DNA from: Pseudoalteromonas sp. CO133X
GTDB lineage: Bacteria > Pseudomonadota > Gammaproteobacteria > Enterobacterales > Alteromonadaceae
NCBI GenBank assembly: GCA_004208945.1
Contig: SGPE01000009.1
Coordinates: forward strand, 553,073 to 617,072
Reading direction: 5' to 3'
Length of the DNA: 64,000 nucleotides
The translations under genes were made by a program, and so were the position numbers. Of this stretch, positions 53,650 to 61,738 are shown piece by piece. The notes beneath the pieces are model-generated. The model saw nothing but the letters and a program-made list of their open reading frames with translations. It had not been told where the DNA came from and did not search any database. The first letter of the stretch is position 1. Each line of letters starts with the position of its first letter.

Positions 53650-54693
53650 TTAAATTAGTTCTGCCAGCATTTCGTCGCTGTATGGTGTTAACGCTTCACC
53701 ATTTTTAACTTTACTAATGTAATCTGGGTTCGCAATGAATGGGCGGCCAATCGCAATTAAATCAAATTGATCATTCTCAATTGACTCTTTTGCTGATTCA
53801 AACGTGTAACTACCCACTCCCACTAAGGTGCCTTTATACGCACTACGTAAGTATTCAGACGTCGTTTTGTCTTCTAAGCTTGCAAAACGCATGCTGTCGT
53901 CAAAAATACCGCCATGAAGATAAGCTAGATGGCGACTTTCAAGAGCCGCTAATAAATAATCGAACACGGCTTTATCACGGTTGTCTTCATCCATATTAAA
54001 GTATGCACCAGGTGATAAGCGTAACGCTGTTTTATCTGCACCAATTGCAGCAATTACAGCATCGACGACTTCAAGAGCAAAACGTGACATGTTTTCTGGT
54101 GTTTGACCGTATTGGTCTTCACGTTGGTTGGCAGCAAAATGTAAAAATTGATCAATCAAGTAACCATTTGCACCATGAATTTCCACCCCATCAAAACCTG
54201 CTTCAATAGCGTTTTCGGCCGCTTTTGCGTAATCAGTAATTAAACCTTGGATATCTTCAATGGTTGCAGCCTTTGGCGTAACATAAGTAAGTTCGCGCAT
54301 ACGAGGAACAGTCCCTTCAACACCGATTGCTGAGGGTGCCAGTACATCCCCACCAAAAAAGTGTGGATGAGCAACACGGCCTACATGCCAAAGCTGAGCA
54401 AACATCTTGCCGCCTTTCGCGTGCACCGCATCGGTGACTTTTTTCCAGCCCTGAATCTGTTCGCTGGTAAACAACCCCGGTGTATTTGGGTAGCCCTGTG
54501 CATCTGGGCGGATAATGGTTGCTTCACTAATAATTAAACCAGCATCAGCACGGCGGGCATAATAATCAACCATCGCTTGGGTAGGTACGAGATTATCGTC
54601 GCTCATACAACGTGTAAGGGGTGCCATTAGTACACGGTTTTGCAGCTCAATGCTGTCATTTAGTTTAAATGGAGAAAATAAATTGGTTGTCAT
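53650..54693 (-). CDS. old yellow enzyme-family alkene reductase (NemA-like)
   Basis: A 347-residue FMN-dependent TIM-barrel oxidoreductase. Signatures are NRVLMAPLTRCMSDDNLVPTQAMVDYYARRA, FAQLWHVGRVAHPHFF, DGVEIHGANGYLIDQFLH (substrate-binding His/Asn pair) and VGSYTFESA / IAIGRPFIANPDY (phosphate site). Family members reduce activated C=C bonds, nitrate esters or N-ethylmaleimide with NADPH. ATG 54693 is preferred over an upstream start because AAGGATA precedes it. It is divergent from a TetR gene with two dyad operators between them, as in the NemR-NemA type of control. Confidence 0.92.
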   Translation of the reverse strand: MTTNLFSPFKLNDSIELQNRVLMAPLTRCMSDDNLVPTQAMVDYYARRADAGLIISEATIIRPDAQGYPNTPGLFTSEQIQGWKKVTDAVHAKGGKMFAQLWHVGRVAHPHFFGGDVLAPSAIGVEGTVPRMRELTYVTPKAATIEDIQGLITDYAKAAENAIEAGFDGVEIHGANGYLIDQFLHFAANQREDQYGQTPENMSRFALEVVDAVIAAIGADKTALRLSPGAYFNMDEDNRDKAVFDYLLAALESRHLAYLHGGIFDDSMRFASLEDKTTSEYLRSAYKGTLVGVGSYTFESAKESIENDQFDLIAIGRPFIANPDYISKVKNGEALTPYSDEMLAELI

Positions 54694-54704
54694 GGTTTTA
54701 TCCT

Positions 54705-54728
54705 TATCTTGAACATACATTCAAGATA
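54705..54728. promoter_or_regulatory. probable TetR operator 1
   Basis: TATCTTGAA-N6-TTCAAGATA, a perfect 9-bp dyad with a 6-base centre, 11 bases upstream of the reductase start codon. It would block transcription or its leader. Confidence 0.7.
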
Positions 54729-54759
54729 AGGGCGAAGCGAACATACTTCAAGGTTTATT

Positions 54760-54775
54760 TTGAATAATCGTTCAA
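54760..54775. promoter_or_regulatory. probable TetR operator 2
   Basis: TTGAA-N6-TTCAA with the same 6-base centre as operator 1 and partly matching flanks, 39 bases upstream of the TetR start codon. A weaker related copy (GAA-N5-TTCAAG) lies at about 54739-54752 between the two. Confidence 0.6.
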
Positions 54776-54814
54776 GATTACGTAAACTTCGTTTATAAAC
54801 CGTGAGGAGCCTTA

Positions 54815-55396
54815 ATGAGAACTGCTGAATTTGATACTGAATTTGTACTACGCCAAGCCATGCATGCCTTTATGCAACATGGTTATGCCAAGACAAGTAT
54901 GCAAAAGTTAAAGGAAGTGACTCATCTTCATCCGGGTTCTATTTACGCGGCTTATGGCAATAAAAAAGGCCTATTTTTAGCAGCCACCGAGCAATATCAA
55001 AAAGATAGAAACCAGCAATTTACAGCGCTTTTCAATGACCAACAACCTATTTTATCGACCCTCAAACATTACTTAACTGTGATTGTCGATGAATGTATTG
55101 AAGGTGAAGTTGCTAAAGTGTGTTTGCTTACCAAGAGTATTTCTGAAGTTGAAGGCAACGATCCACAAATTTGCAGTGTACTGCGTGGTAACTTAAACGC
55201 TTACGAAAATACTCTTGCCGAGCAACTGCAAAAGGCGCTGGATAATAACGAATTTACAACGAGTAAAACGCCACAGCAACTAGCGCGCTTTTTAGTAATG
55301 GGCATATACGGCATTCGTACCTATGCGCTAACAAATCAAGATTCTAAGGCTCTGCAGCAACTAGCTGATGATCTATTCGTTGCATTAATAAATTAA
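54815..55396 (+). CDS. TetR/AcrR-family transcriptional repressor
   Basis: A 193-residue regulator with an N-terminal helix-turn-helix (VLRQAMHAFMQHGYAKTSMQKLKEVTHLHPGSIYAAYGNKKGLF) and an all-helical ligand domain. Cys residues in EVAKVCLLTKS and DPQICSVL could sense electrophiles, as the Cys of NemR does; this is by analogy only. GAGGAG precedes the ATG. It is divergent from the alkene reductase, with two matching dyads in the shared 121-bp region, so it very probably represses both genes. Confidence 0.9.
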   Translation: MRTAEFDTEFVLRQAMHAFMQHGYAKTSMQKLKEVTHLHPGSIYAAYGNKKGLFLAATEQYQKDRNQQFTALFNDQQPILSTLKHYLTVIVDECIEGEVAKVCLLTKSISEVEGNDPQICSVLRGNLNAYENTLAEQLQKALDNNEFTTSKTPQQLARFLVMGIYGIRTYALTNQDSKALQQLADDLFVALIN

Positions 55397-55481
55397 TTTA
55401 CCTAATAACTTTACTTGTCATATTTATTTATCACCTTATGATTAAGGTGTAGCTGTGTATAACTAAAAGAGTGAGCCTGTC

Positions 55482-55880
55482 ATGAATAATGCAACTGCTA
55501 AACGTGTTGAAACTGAGTTTGATACTATTCTCGCTTTAGGCGCTAAAAAACGACTCGCTTATATGTTTGAAACGGTTCAAGAGTTCAAACAAGTGTGGAT
55601 CCTCAATGATGAACATGGCTGCGTCATGCTCTCAAATGAAGACGACGACTGCGTACCTGTATGGCCTAGCCGCGAATTTGCACAAAGCTGGGCAACCGGT
55701 GAATGGCAAGATTGCATGCCAAAAGCCATACCAATAAAAGACTGGTTAAGCCGCTGGACACCTGGCCTTGAACAAGACGACTTATTAATTGCCGTGTTTC
55801 CAACTGATGAAGATGACGGCACAATTTTATTCCCCGATGAGTTTGACTCACAACTGAGAATGCCAAAAAGACGATTTTAA
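55482..55880 (+). CDS. DUF2750-domain protein
   Basis: A 132-residue acidic cytoplasmic protein. The core RLAYMFETVQEFKQVWILNDEHGCVMLSNEDDDCVPVWPSREFAQSWATGEW matches DUF2750, a family of unknown function with conserved Trp residues. It ends with DDGTILFPDEFDSQLRMPKRRF. It is preceded by a CACCTTA-TGAT-TAAGGTG dyad at 55432-55449, which may be regulatory. It is monocistronic and followed by a short convergent terminator. Confidence 0.8.
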   Translation: MNNATAKRVETEFDTILALGAKKRLAYMFETVQEFKQVWILNDEHGCVMLSNEDDDCVPVWPSREFAQSWATGEWQDCMPKAIPIKDWLSRWTPGLEQDDLLIAVFPTDEDDGTILFPDEFDSQLRMPKRRF

Positions 55881-55885
55881 ATTAT

Positions 55886-55908
55886 GGGAGCTTTAAGCTC
55901 CCTTATTT
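55886..55908. terminator. short hairpin between convergent genes
   Basis: GGGAGCT-TTA-AGCTCCC followed by TTATTT on the plus strand, lying between the DUF2750 stop and the AraC stop. Confidence 0.65.
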
Positions 55909-56791
55909 ATGCAGTTTGCTGTAAACGTAGTGCTGAAATATCTTTTATGGGCGGTTTGCCAAAAAAGCGTGTGTACTCGCGACTAAATTGCGATGCGCTT
56001 TCATAACCTACTTTAAGCGCCGCAGAACCTACATCAATGCGTTCATTGAGCATAATTTGCCTTGCCGCCTGCAGTCGTAAGTTTTTTACATACTGTAACG
56101 GGCTCATTTTAACAACATCCCGAAAGTGCAGCCTAAATGTTGAAGGACTCATGTGAGCATCACGGGCTAAATCATCAATCGAAAATTGGCTACTGAAGTT
56201 TTCTTTCAACCAACATAAGGTCTTGGCTATTTTTTGATGAGCAGAACCAGACATCACAATTTGCCTTAAATAAGGGCTATGCGGGCTATTTAACAAGCGC
56301 AATATGATCTCTTTTTTGATCAGTGGCGCTAAATTAGCTTTTAGCAATGGCTCATTGTCGAGTTTGATAAGTCTCAGCAAAGCATCAAGCAAACCGTTAT
56401 CAGTATCAACTACCGACATGGCTTGGTGTTTAGGGAACTTGTCTTGCCCTGCGAATTCCATTTCAGCGACAATGTGACTTATTTCATGTGCATCTAAGCG
56501 TAGATACAAGCCATAAAATGGCTGCTCTTTACTGGCACGCGTTATTTGTGAAGCTACGGGCACATCGACCGATGTCACCAATGATTGGCCATCCGTATAA
56601 TCATAACTGTGCTCGCTAAGCACAACACGTTTTGAGCCTTGTAAGCTAATGCCCAAACCTAATTGATATACGCAGGCCATGGGTAACGACACTTCACTTC
56701 GCCTGTAAACGAGTAACTCAGGAATCGTTGTTTCAAAATTACCATCTTCAAGTGCAATCGCTTTTACTGCTTCAATTAATGCCTGACGCAT
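55907..56791 (-). CDS. AraC-family transcriptional regulator
   Basis: A 294-residue regulator with the AraC-type N-terminal cupin-like domain (PELLVYRRSEVSLPMACVYQLGLGISLQGSKRVVL ... VTSVDVPVASQIT) and a C-terminal double helix-turn-helix (FSIDDLARDAHMSPSTFRLHFRDVVKMSPLQYVKNLRLQAARQIML and AALKVGYESASQFSREYTRFFGKPP). GAGG lies before the ATG. It is divergent from a CMD-family gene, a pairing often seen for oxidoreductase or AhpD-like targets. The inducer is unknown. Confidence 0.9.
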   Translation of the reverse strand: MRQALIEAVKAIALEDGNFETTIPELLVYRRSEVSLPMACVYQLGLGISLQGSKRVVLSEHSYDYTDGQSLVTSVDVPVASQITRASKEQPFYGLYLRLDAHEISHIVAEMEFAGQDKFPKHQAMSVVDTDNGLLDALLRLIKLDNEPLLKANLAPLIKKEIILRLLNSPHSPYLRQIVMSGSAHQKIAKTLCWLKENFSSQFSIDDLARDAHMSPSTFRLHFRDVVKMSPLQYVKNLRLQAARQIMLNERIDVGSAALKVGYESASQFSREYTRFFGKPPIKDISALRLQQTA

Positions 56792-57021
56792 CTCGCCTAC
56801 CTCTTTTAATTACTCATTTAAGTGTATCACCGTAATTTAAGCTTAGGAGTATTTATGATGATGGTTCGTTATTTTAGGCAAAAATTAAATCATTTATAGC
56901 AAGCATAAACATCTGTTATCGATCATAATATATTTTCACATTTTCGATTGCATAGTCTTTGCAATCAACCACTGCTACAAAACCTCAATATATTCAATAT
57001 CTAAAAATCAAAAGAGAAATT

Positions 57022-57546
57022 ATGAGCCTAAACAACACGGATTTATTTGTGTTTGTCGCGATCGCTGCTTTGGTCACCGTTCATGACAAGCCTTTGTTAA
57101 AACGAGCATGTCAGCACGCATTGAATGATGGTGTATCAATGCAAGAGTTATGTGATATTTTACCGCATATTAGTGTGTATTCTGGGGTGCCAAAATCACT
57201 GATGGCGCTAGAGATTTTAAAGTCGCTTGATGATATTCAAGGTTCAAATACGTTACTTATCAAGCGCACAGAGCAGCAGCTAAAAACCGCACTCACATTT
57301 GGTCAGCTACCTTTTGGCATCGAGCAGCAAAACAACACCGTATTTGAGCTTGCTTCTTTAGGCGCACTATTTGCGCTAGAGGATGCCAGCAGTTTAGTAA
57401 GCGAGCAACTTAAACGCTGTGTATTACTTGGTTATAACCGTGAACAACTTGAATTGTTAGTGATAGAACTTGCTAGAAAGGTCAGTAGCAATATTGCCAT
57501 GCGTGCTAAATGTAATCTCGAAAAGCACTTTGCTATGGTGGGGTAA
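57022..57546 (+). CDS. carboxymuconolactone decarboxylase (CMD)-like protein
   Basis: A 174-residue all-helical protein with two CMD-like halves. The first is FVAIAALVTVHDKPLLKRACQHALNDGVSMQELCDILPHISVYSGVPKSLMALEIL. The second, from about residue 95, is LASLGALFALEDASSLVSEQLKRCVLLGYNREQLELLVIELARKVSSNIA. The AhpD CxxC pair is missing, so peroxidase activity like AhpD is unlikely. ATG 57022 gives the family-typical length and has AGAGAAA upstream. It is divergent from the AraC regulator. It is the last core-like gene before the accessory interval. Confidence 0.75.
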   Translation: MSLNNTDLFVFVAIAALVTVHDKPLLKRACQHALNDGVSMQELCDILPHISVYSGVPKSLMALEILKSLDDIQGSNTLLIKRTEQQLKTALTFGQLPFGIEQQNNTVFELASLGALFALEDASSLVSEQLKRCVLLGYNREQLELLVIELARKVSSNIAMRAKCNLEKHFAMVG

Positions 57547-57551
57547 ATTTA

Positions 57552-57567
57552 AGAAATGGCGACGGAG
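57552..57567. other. possible degraded attachment-site copy
   Basis: AGAA-ATGGCG-ACGGAG resembles the tRNA-Ser 3' boundary AGAAG-ATGGCG-GTG-ACGGAG at 62385-62405, with one 1-base and one 3-base gap. It lies at the left end of the accessory interval, in the same orientation. Chance similarity cannot be excluded. Confidence 0.25.
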
Positions 57568-57699
57568 GCAGCCGACAAAAAGACTCAACCTTTTGATAAA
57601 CATACATATAACAACAAAACAAATTATGAAGTAGCACAAACACTGGTACATAATTTTTTTGTCACGTTATCTATTTACCTCTTGGTACACCTCTTCACT

Positions 57700-57849
57700 G
57701 CAATTATAAAAAAACTATGGGGAAACCACTTTTGGCAGAGGGGTTACTTTGTGGATACGGTAGGGGTGAATGTAGAAATAATAAGACGTTATGTTCGCCA
57801 TCAAGAGAAAATAGAACAGCAGGAACAGGCTCAGTTAGCGTTGGAGTAA
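57700..57849 (+). pseudogene. IS200/IS605-family TnpA transposase, C-terminal remnant
   Basis: The reading frame encodes IIKKLWGNHFWQRGYFVDTV, continuing through EIIRRYVRHQEKIEQQEQAQ. This is the C-terminal part of a Y1-type TnpA: the KxxWGxHFWxRGYF box and the catalytic-Tyr helix (EIIRRY). The N-terminal half with the HUH metal-binding motif is missing. The frame stays open upstream to an ATG at 57556, but residues before about 57700 show no transposase similarity and include a hydrophobic stretch. A transposition-competent protein cannot be made. Confidence 0.75.
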
Positions 57850-57910
57850 ACAACGCCCCCTTTTAGGGGGCTAATTCAAAGCCACCTTCTTCAGAAGGTG
57901 GTTCTTTACT
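57700..57910 (+). mobile_element. truncated IS200/IS605-type insertion sequence, right-end part
   Basis: The TnpA remnant is followed by two hairpins. One is GCCCCC-TTTTA-GGGGGC at 57855-57871 and the other is CCACCTTC-TTCA-GAAGGTGG at 57882-57901, then TTCTTTACT. IS200/IS605 elements lack terminal inverted repeats and carry subterminal hairpins at each end; the second hairpin fits the right-end structure recognised by TnpA. The left end and most of the transposase are gone, so the boundary near 57700 is approximate. Confidence 0.65.
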
Positions 57911-58069
57911 AGTAGCTTTCTTTACACCCAAATGTAATTCTTTCAAAGAACGTGATGTTGACCTTCAGTTGAGATAGCTACATGTAAGTTCCATACTTCA
58001 ACGCGATGTGAGAACACCAAAAACTCAACTAGCCAAATGCAATTGATTAATAAATAAATCATAAACTGA
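57911..58069. other. non-coding stretch between the IS remnant and the helicase stop
   Basis: About 160 bp with no convincing gene. TTCTTTAC occurs at 57902-57909 and again at 57919-57926. No intrinsic terminator for the helicase transcript is visible. Confidence 0.4.
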
Positions 58070-61000
58070 TTACCAAACATCACTGAAGTCAGACCTACTT
58101 GTTGCAATTTGCTGGGGTGGAACAATAGCGCCGTTCTTTAAGTGTTCATCTAATGGTAATGGCATGCTCGCCTTAACTTCATTAATGTTATTGTAAAGGC
58201 TCATACCATCGCGAATGAAACTGCTAGAACAAGCTTCATGGCACCAATCCTCATAGTTACCTACAACAAAAAAGTGGTGTTTAGCACGCGTGACCGCTAC
58301 GTTGATGAGATTGGGCTTACTATTTACCCATTTTATACCACCAGTTGTTCCTCTTACCCTTGAAGCTGCCAAGCAAAAAATAACAACAGATGCCTCTTTA
58401 CCCTGAAATGTATGAACTGTGCCAATATTATCTTTAGCAAAGTCATCAATTTCTGCATCGTTTTTGCCATCTAGTTGAGCTGCTTGTTCCATCCATTGTC
58501 TATTTGATTGTTGCTTGTATAGGGCCTTCCAGCTACTTAATAGCTCATTTTTCATATGGGTAAACGGTGTAATTAGATAAATACCGCCCTGTGTCATTTC
58601 CTGGTGTTGCTCCACGAGGTAACGAACCAGCTCAAACGCAGAAGTGGCCTCAGTATTGTTGTGATATCGCTGACGTATAATCGAAGCCTTACTTTCAACC
58701 ACGTTAAGCCACCCAGAAGAAATTGATTTCCATTTATATGGCTCAGTTGCAAGAACCATTTTATTGTCGTAGGCGATATTATTCGCGATTGAAAACATAG
58801 GGTCTGTACAACGACGATGTACTAAAAGTGGCAAGCCAACTTCTCGCCGTCCAATTAACGCCTTAATTGGCCCAGCTTTATCTGCTATAAGTTGTGCTGA
58901 AGATTTACTAACAAGAAAGCGGTCTCCCCAAGCTACTTCATTATCTTCAGTTGAAATCGCGATAAAATCTGATGCTATTCCTCTATCTATTTCACCTTGT
59001 ATAGGTACAACGGGTTCCAATTGTATTGGGTCACCTACAATCATAGCTTGCTGACTTCGTTGAAGTAATCCAACAACATGATAGTTCACAGATTGTCCTG
59101 CTTCGTCAAACATAGCTAATCCAATGGTGGCTTTTTTTTGCATTAAGCGGAATTGACTTTCTACAGATGATAACGATGTTGAAATAACAGGGAAGAGAAG
59201 GAATAGTAGCCCCCAGAGTTTTTCATGGCTAGGTTTATTTTCAAGGCTTTCATAGTTGCCGTTGATTAGCTGGGGTAAAAGTTTTAAATCTTCCTGAAGC
59301 TCAGTTGCATTAAACTTGATCATGGCTTCATTTAGGTGCAGTGAAGCGATAAAAATCTCACTTCTAAGTTGATTTAGATTAGGGCTTCCTAATGGTGACA
59401 GTTTTTGAATTCGAGCCTCTCCGTCTAACGGGTCTTCTCCGCTTAGCAACATATACCCCTGCTTGGATATTAAGTGGTCAGTAGGGTTTATTCCCCAGTT
59501 ATCAAAGCGCCGAGAATTTATGTCAGCCAGAGCTTTTTCGTGACGTTCAATTAGTTTATTAAACTTTTCCTTTCTATTTTGGTACTCTGATTTTAATTCA
59601 TTTTTCCATATATTTGACTTCCACCAAACTTGCGAAAGCTTTAATAGAGAGTCGAGCGACTTTTGCCAACGTTCTTCGTCCAGTTGACACCATTTTTCTA
59701 CAAACTCGTTTATTAACATTTCGCTCGAAGCAACTTTTTGTAGATTTTCACTAAATGGTGCCAGAAAGCCCATGTGTGGCTTTAAAAAATTTGCTGAAGA
59801 TTCTATTGCTTCGATAAAGCTAGGTATTTTATTGGTAGTAAGAAGCCCATCGAAGTAACTAATAAGTAAGGGTTGGGCTTCTGTCTGTTTTTTCCCCTTT
59901 AATTGATAAACAAGAGGCGACAAACCAAGGTAATTACTTAAACCTTTTAGATAGCTGAGTAATTTATTTAGCCTATGGTCACAAAACGCTTTACGGTTAC
60001 TACTGTTACCTAATACAGCGCAGAATAACCCCCATTCATCACTATGTGCCTGTTGGCGAAAGTAGCCAATGTCATCGTGAAAGGATTCATGTATCTTTGC
60101 TAATGCTGGTAGCTCTTTCGAAATGTTTTCAACGGCCTTGTTGTTACTTGATGCGACGACAATAGAGGCATCAAGTACAGCCTTAATAGATTCTTTTGAA
60201 CTGAGCCAACCATCATCAGATGATTCATGCTGGAGCAGTTGAATGGTACGATTAACGAAACGCTCAGCTATTACATCCTTCAATAGTGTTGTTTTACCCG
60301 TTCCTGGGGGGCCATTTACAGCCACAATAGGATTGTCTTTTCTCTTAGCCGCTAGGTTTACAGCGCAAGATTGCAATAGACTTAGACCATACTTTACATT
60401 TTCAGGCCAGCGTCCTTTAAAAAAGCCTCTTGTCATACTGTGATAAATATTGCTGTTTTCTCTAACGGAGCCAAGTAGTGATTGTTTTTCATTCCCCTGA
60501 AAGTATTGGTATAAAGCTGGAGATAGATTATTTTTAGCAGAATCTTTGCTAATTACTTCAGCGATATTGTTCAAATCATTGGCGAAAAAAGGGCCTAGCT
60601 GGTTCTGTTCATTGCCATCTGGGTAATAGCAAAAGCGCCAGCGAAATGTCGTTGTATCTTCAAAGTCACTCCTGATCTTACTCGGATTAATTGCTTCATC
60701 TGATTTATCCTGTTTCGTTACTTCAACCGCCTTTGCATAATTTTCCATAAATTCTCTTGAAGCATGAGTGGGCCAAAACTCTCTCGCAATACTTCGATTT
60801 ATTTCAATTATCCCTTGTTTTAACTGCTCGGTTGTAAAAGCCTCTTGAACACCTGTAATTGGATCTTCTTTACCCGAAAGATGCTTATTTATCAGGTGTT
60901 CTATCGATTTGAAGCTGGATTCAACCCACTCTGTCAAAGACATATTCTTAGGTATCGAAGAGCGACATTTTCGATAAATTGTCCGAATGGTGGCAAGATT

Positions 61001-61513
61001 TATTACTAAATCCTGATCTTCTTCGGATAATTGCCAAGTAATGTATTTATTACCAGTTTTAGCATCTGTATTTAAAGTTGGAATAAGGGCCACACCTAAA
61101 AGGTAGGTTCTGGGCGTAACGGTATTCGGGTGTAATGGTTTACTATTACTCTCTTCATTATTAACGAATAAGTATCCCGCACGGTGACACTGAAACATTA
61201 TAAATAACTTACTGTCATTTTTTATGATCGGTAATGATTGTTCAGAATTCAACCATTGGTTGTCAAAATTTTCAGCGGCTTCACTGACAATACCTTTTTT
61301 AAAATCATAAGGGCACTCAGGAATATCAAATAATTCAAAGTCCAACCAGTAGTCTAGAATTGACAAAATTTGGGTATCTGTAAGTGGTGATGTGCTGACA
61401 GGAAGTTTTTGCACAATAGCAGCATCATTATTAGCTATTTTTATTGATGTTGGCGCATGATTTGATTGGCGAGAAAACAATGTATTTATTAATTCTTTAA
61501 GAGAAAAGCGCAT
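58070..61513 (-). CDS. large Upf1/DNA2-type superfamily 1 helicase, isolated in a tRNA-linked remnant
   Basis: A 1,147-residue intact helicase of the COG1112-like group. Walker A is GPPGTGKTT with Lys407; motif Ia is VASSNNKAVENI near residue 451; motif II is DEAGQ with Asp803; motif III is GDPIQLEPV; motif V is VHTFQGKEASVV; motif VI is VAVTRAKHHFFVVGN with Arg1076. Residues 1-395 match nothing I recognise. About 390 residues separate motifs I and II, including a charged helical section (about residues 610-700), so a large insertion is present. No PLD, PD-(D/E)xK or HNH nuclease motif was seen. AAGGAG precedes the ATG at 61513. The neighbours are a broken integrase upstream and an IS remnant downstream. 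It probably remodels DNA or RNA; a defence role is only inferred from location. Confidence 0.85.
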   Translation of the reverse strand: MRFSLKELINTLFSRQSNHAPTSIKIANNDAAIVQKLPVSTSPLTDTQILSILDYWLDFELFDIPECPYDFKKGIVSEAAENFDNQWLNSEQSLPIIKNDSKLFIMFQCHRAGYLFVNNEESNSKPLHPNTVTPRTYLLGVALIPTLNTDAKTGNKYITWQLSEEDQDLVINLATIRTIYRKCRSSIPKNMSLTEWVESSFKSIEHLINKHLSGKEDPITGVQEAFTTEQLKQGIIEINRSIAREFWPTHASREFMENYAKAVEVTKQDKSDEAINPSKIRSDFEDTTTFRWRFCYYPDGNEQNQLGPFFANDLNNIAEVISKDSAKNNLSPALYQYFQGNEKQSLLGSVRENSNIYHSMTRGFFKGRWPENVKYGLSLLQSCAVNLAAKRKDNPIVAVNGPPGTGKTTLLKDVIAERFVNRTIQLLQHESSDDGWLSSKESIKAVLDASIVVASSNNKAVENISKELPALAKIHESFHDDIGYFRQQAHSDEWGLFCAVLGNSSNRKAFCDHRLNKLLSYLKGLSNYLGLSPLVYQLKGKKQTEAQPLLISYFDGLLTTNKIPSFIEAIESSANFLKPHMGFLAPFSENLQKVASSEMLINEFVEKWCQLDEERWQKSLDSLLKLSQVWWKSNIWKNELKSEYQNRKEKFNKLIERHEKALADINSRRFDNWGINPTDHLISKQGYMLLSGEDPLDGEARIQKLSPLGSPNLNQLRSEIFIASLHLNEAMIKFNATELQEDLKLLPQLINGNYESLENKPSHEKLWGLLFLLFPVISTSLSSVESQFRLMQKKATIGLAMFDEAGQSVNYHVVGLLQRSQQAMIVGDPIQLEPVVPIQGEIDRGIASDFIAISTEDNEVAWGDRFLVSKSSAQLIADKAGPIKALIGRREVGLPLLVHRRCTDPMFSIANNIAYDNKMVLATEPYKWKSISSGWLNVVESKASIIRQRYHNNTEATSAFELVRYLVEQHQEMTQGGIYLITPFTHMKNELLSSWKALYKQQSNRQWMEQAAQLDGKNDAEIDDFAKDNIGTVHTFQGKEASVVIFCLAASRVRGTTGGIKWVNSKPNLINVAVTRAKHHFFVVGNYEDWCHEACSSSFIRDGMSLYNNINEVKASMPLPLDEHLKNGAIVPPQQIATSRSDFSDVW

Positions 61514-61531
61514 GAATACTCCTTCATTTAT

Positions 61532-61564
61532 GGTGCGCACGGTGCGTTCTATCGCGATATTGTA
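61532..61564 (-). promoter_or_regulatory. candidate promoter and operators of the helicase gene
   Basis: On the minus strand a -10-like TACAAT (61559-61564) is followed at once by the perfect palindrome TATCGCGATA (61550-61559). Next comes CGCACCGTGCGCACC (61532-61546), which holds the near-dyad CGCAC-C-GTGCG and a repeated CGCACC. The dyads cover the expected start site and early leader, the usual place for repressor binding. No good -35 is visible. Confidence 0.35.
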
Positions 61565-61738
61565 AGGTTTTGTTTTACATATATTTAGTTTGTGTGGCAC
61601 ATGTTGGCTTTTTGGCAGCCGTTAAAGCTGGCGCAGGTCTTTATAATTGCCTAATAGTATATTGAACAAATCACAGAGTATAAACAGAAAATCTATCATA
61701 ATGCGAGCTAAGGATATTTGTTCAAGGTTTCTGGCCTA

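Noticed and set aside
57943-58125. 60-codon minus-strand reading frame with a hydrophobic stretch overlapping the helicase end
   Set aside because: It starts inside the helicase gene in another frame, has no ribosome-binding site and no recognisable sequence; likely spurious.
58070-61513. Helicase as a Mokosh-type defence protein
   Set aside because: The helicase group is similar, but no PLD-type nuclease motif is seen in the protein and no partner gene lies beside it. The name would not be supported.
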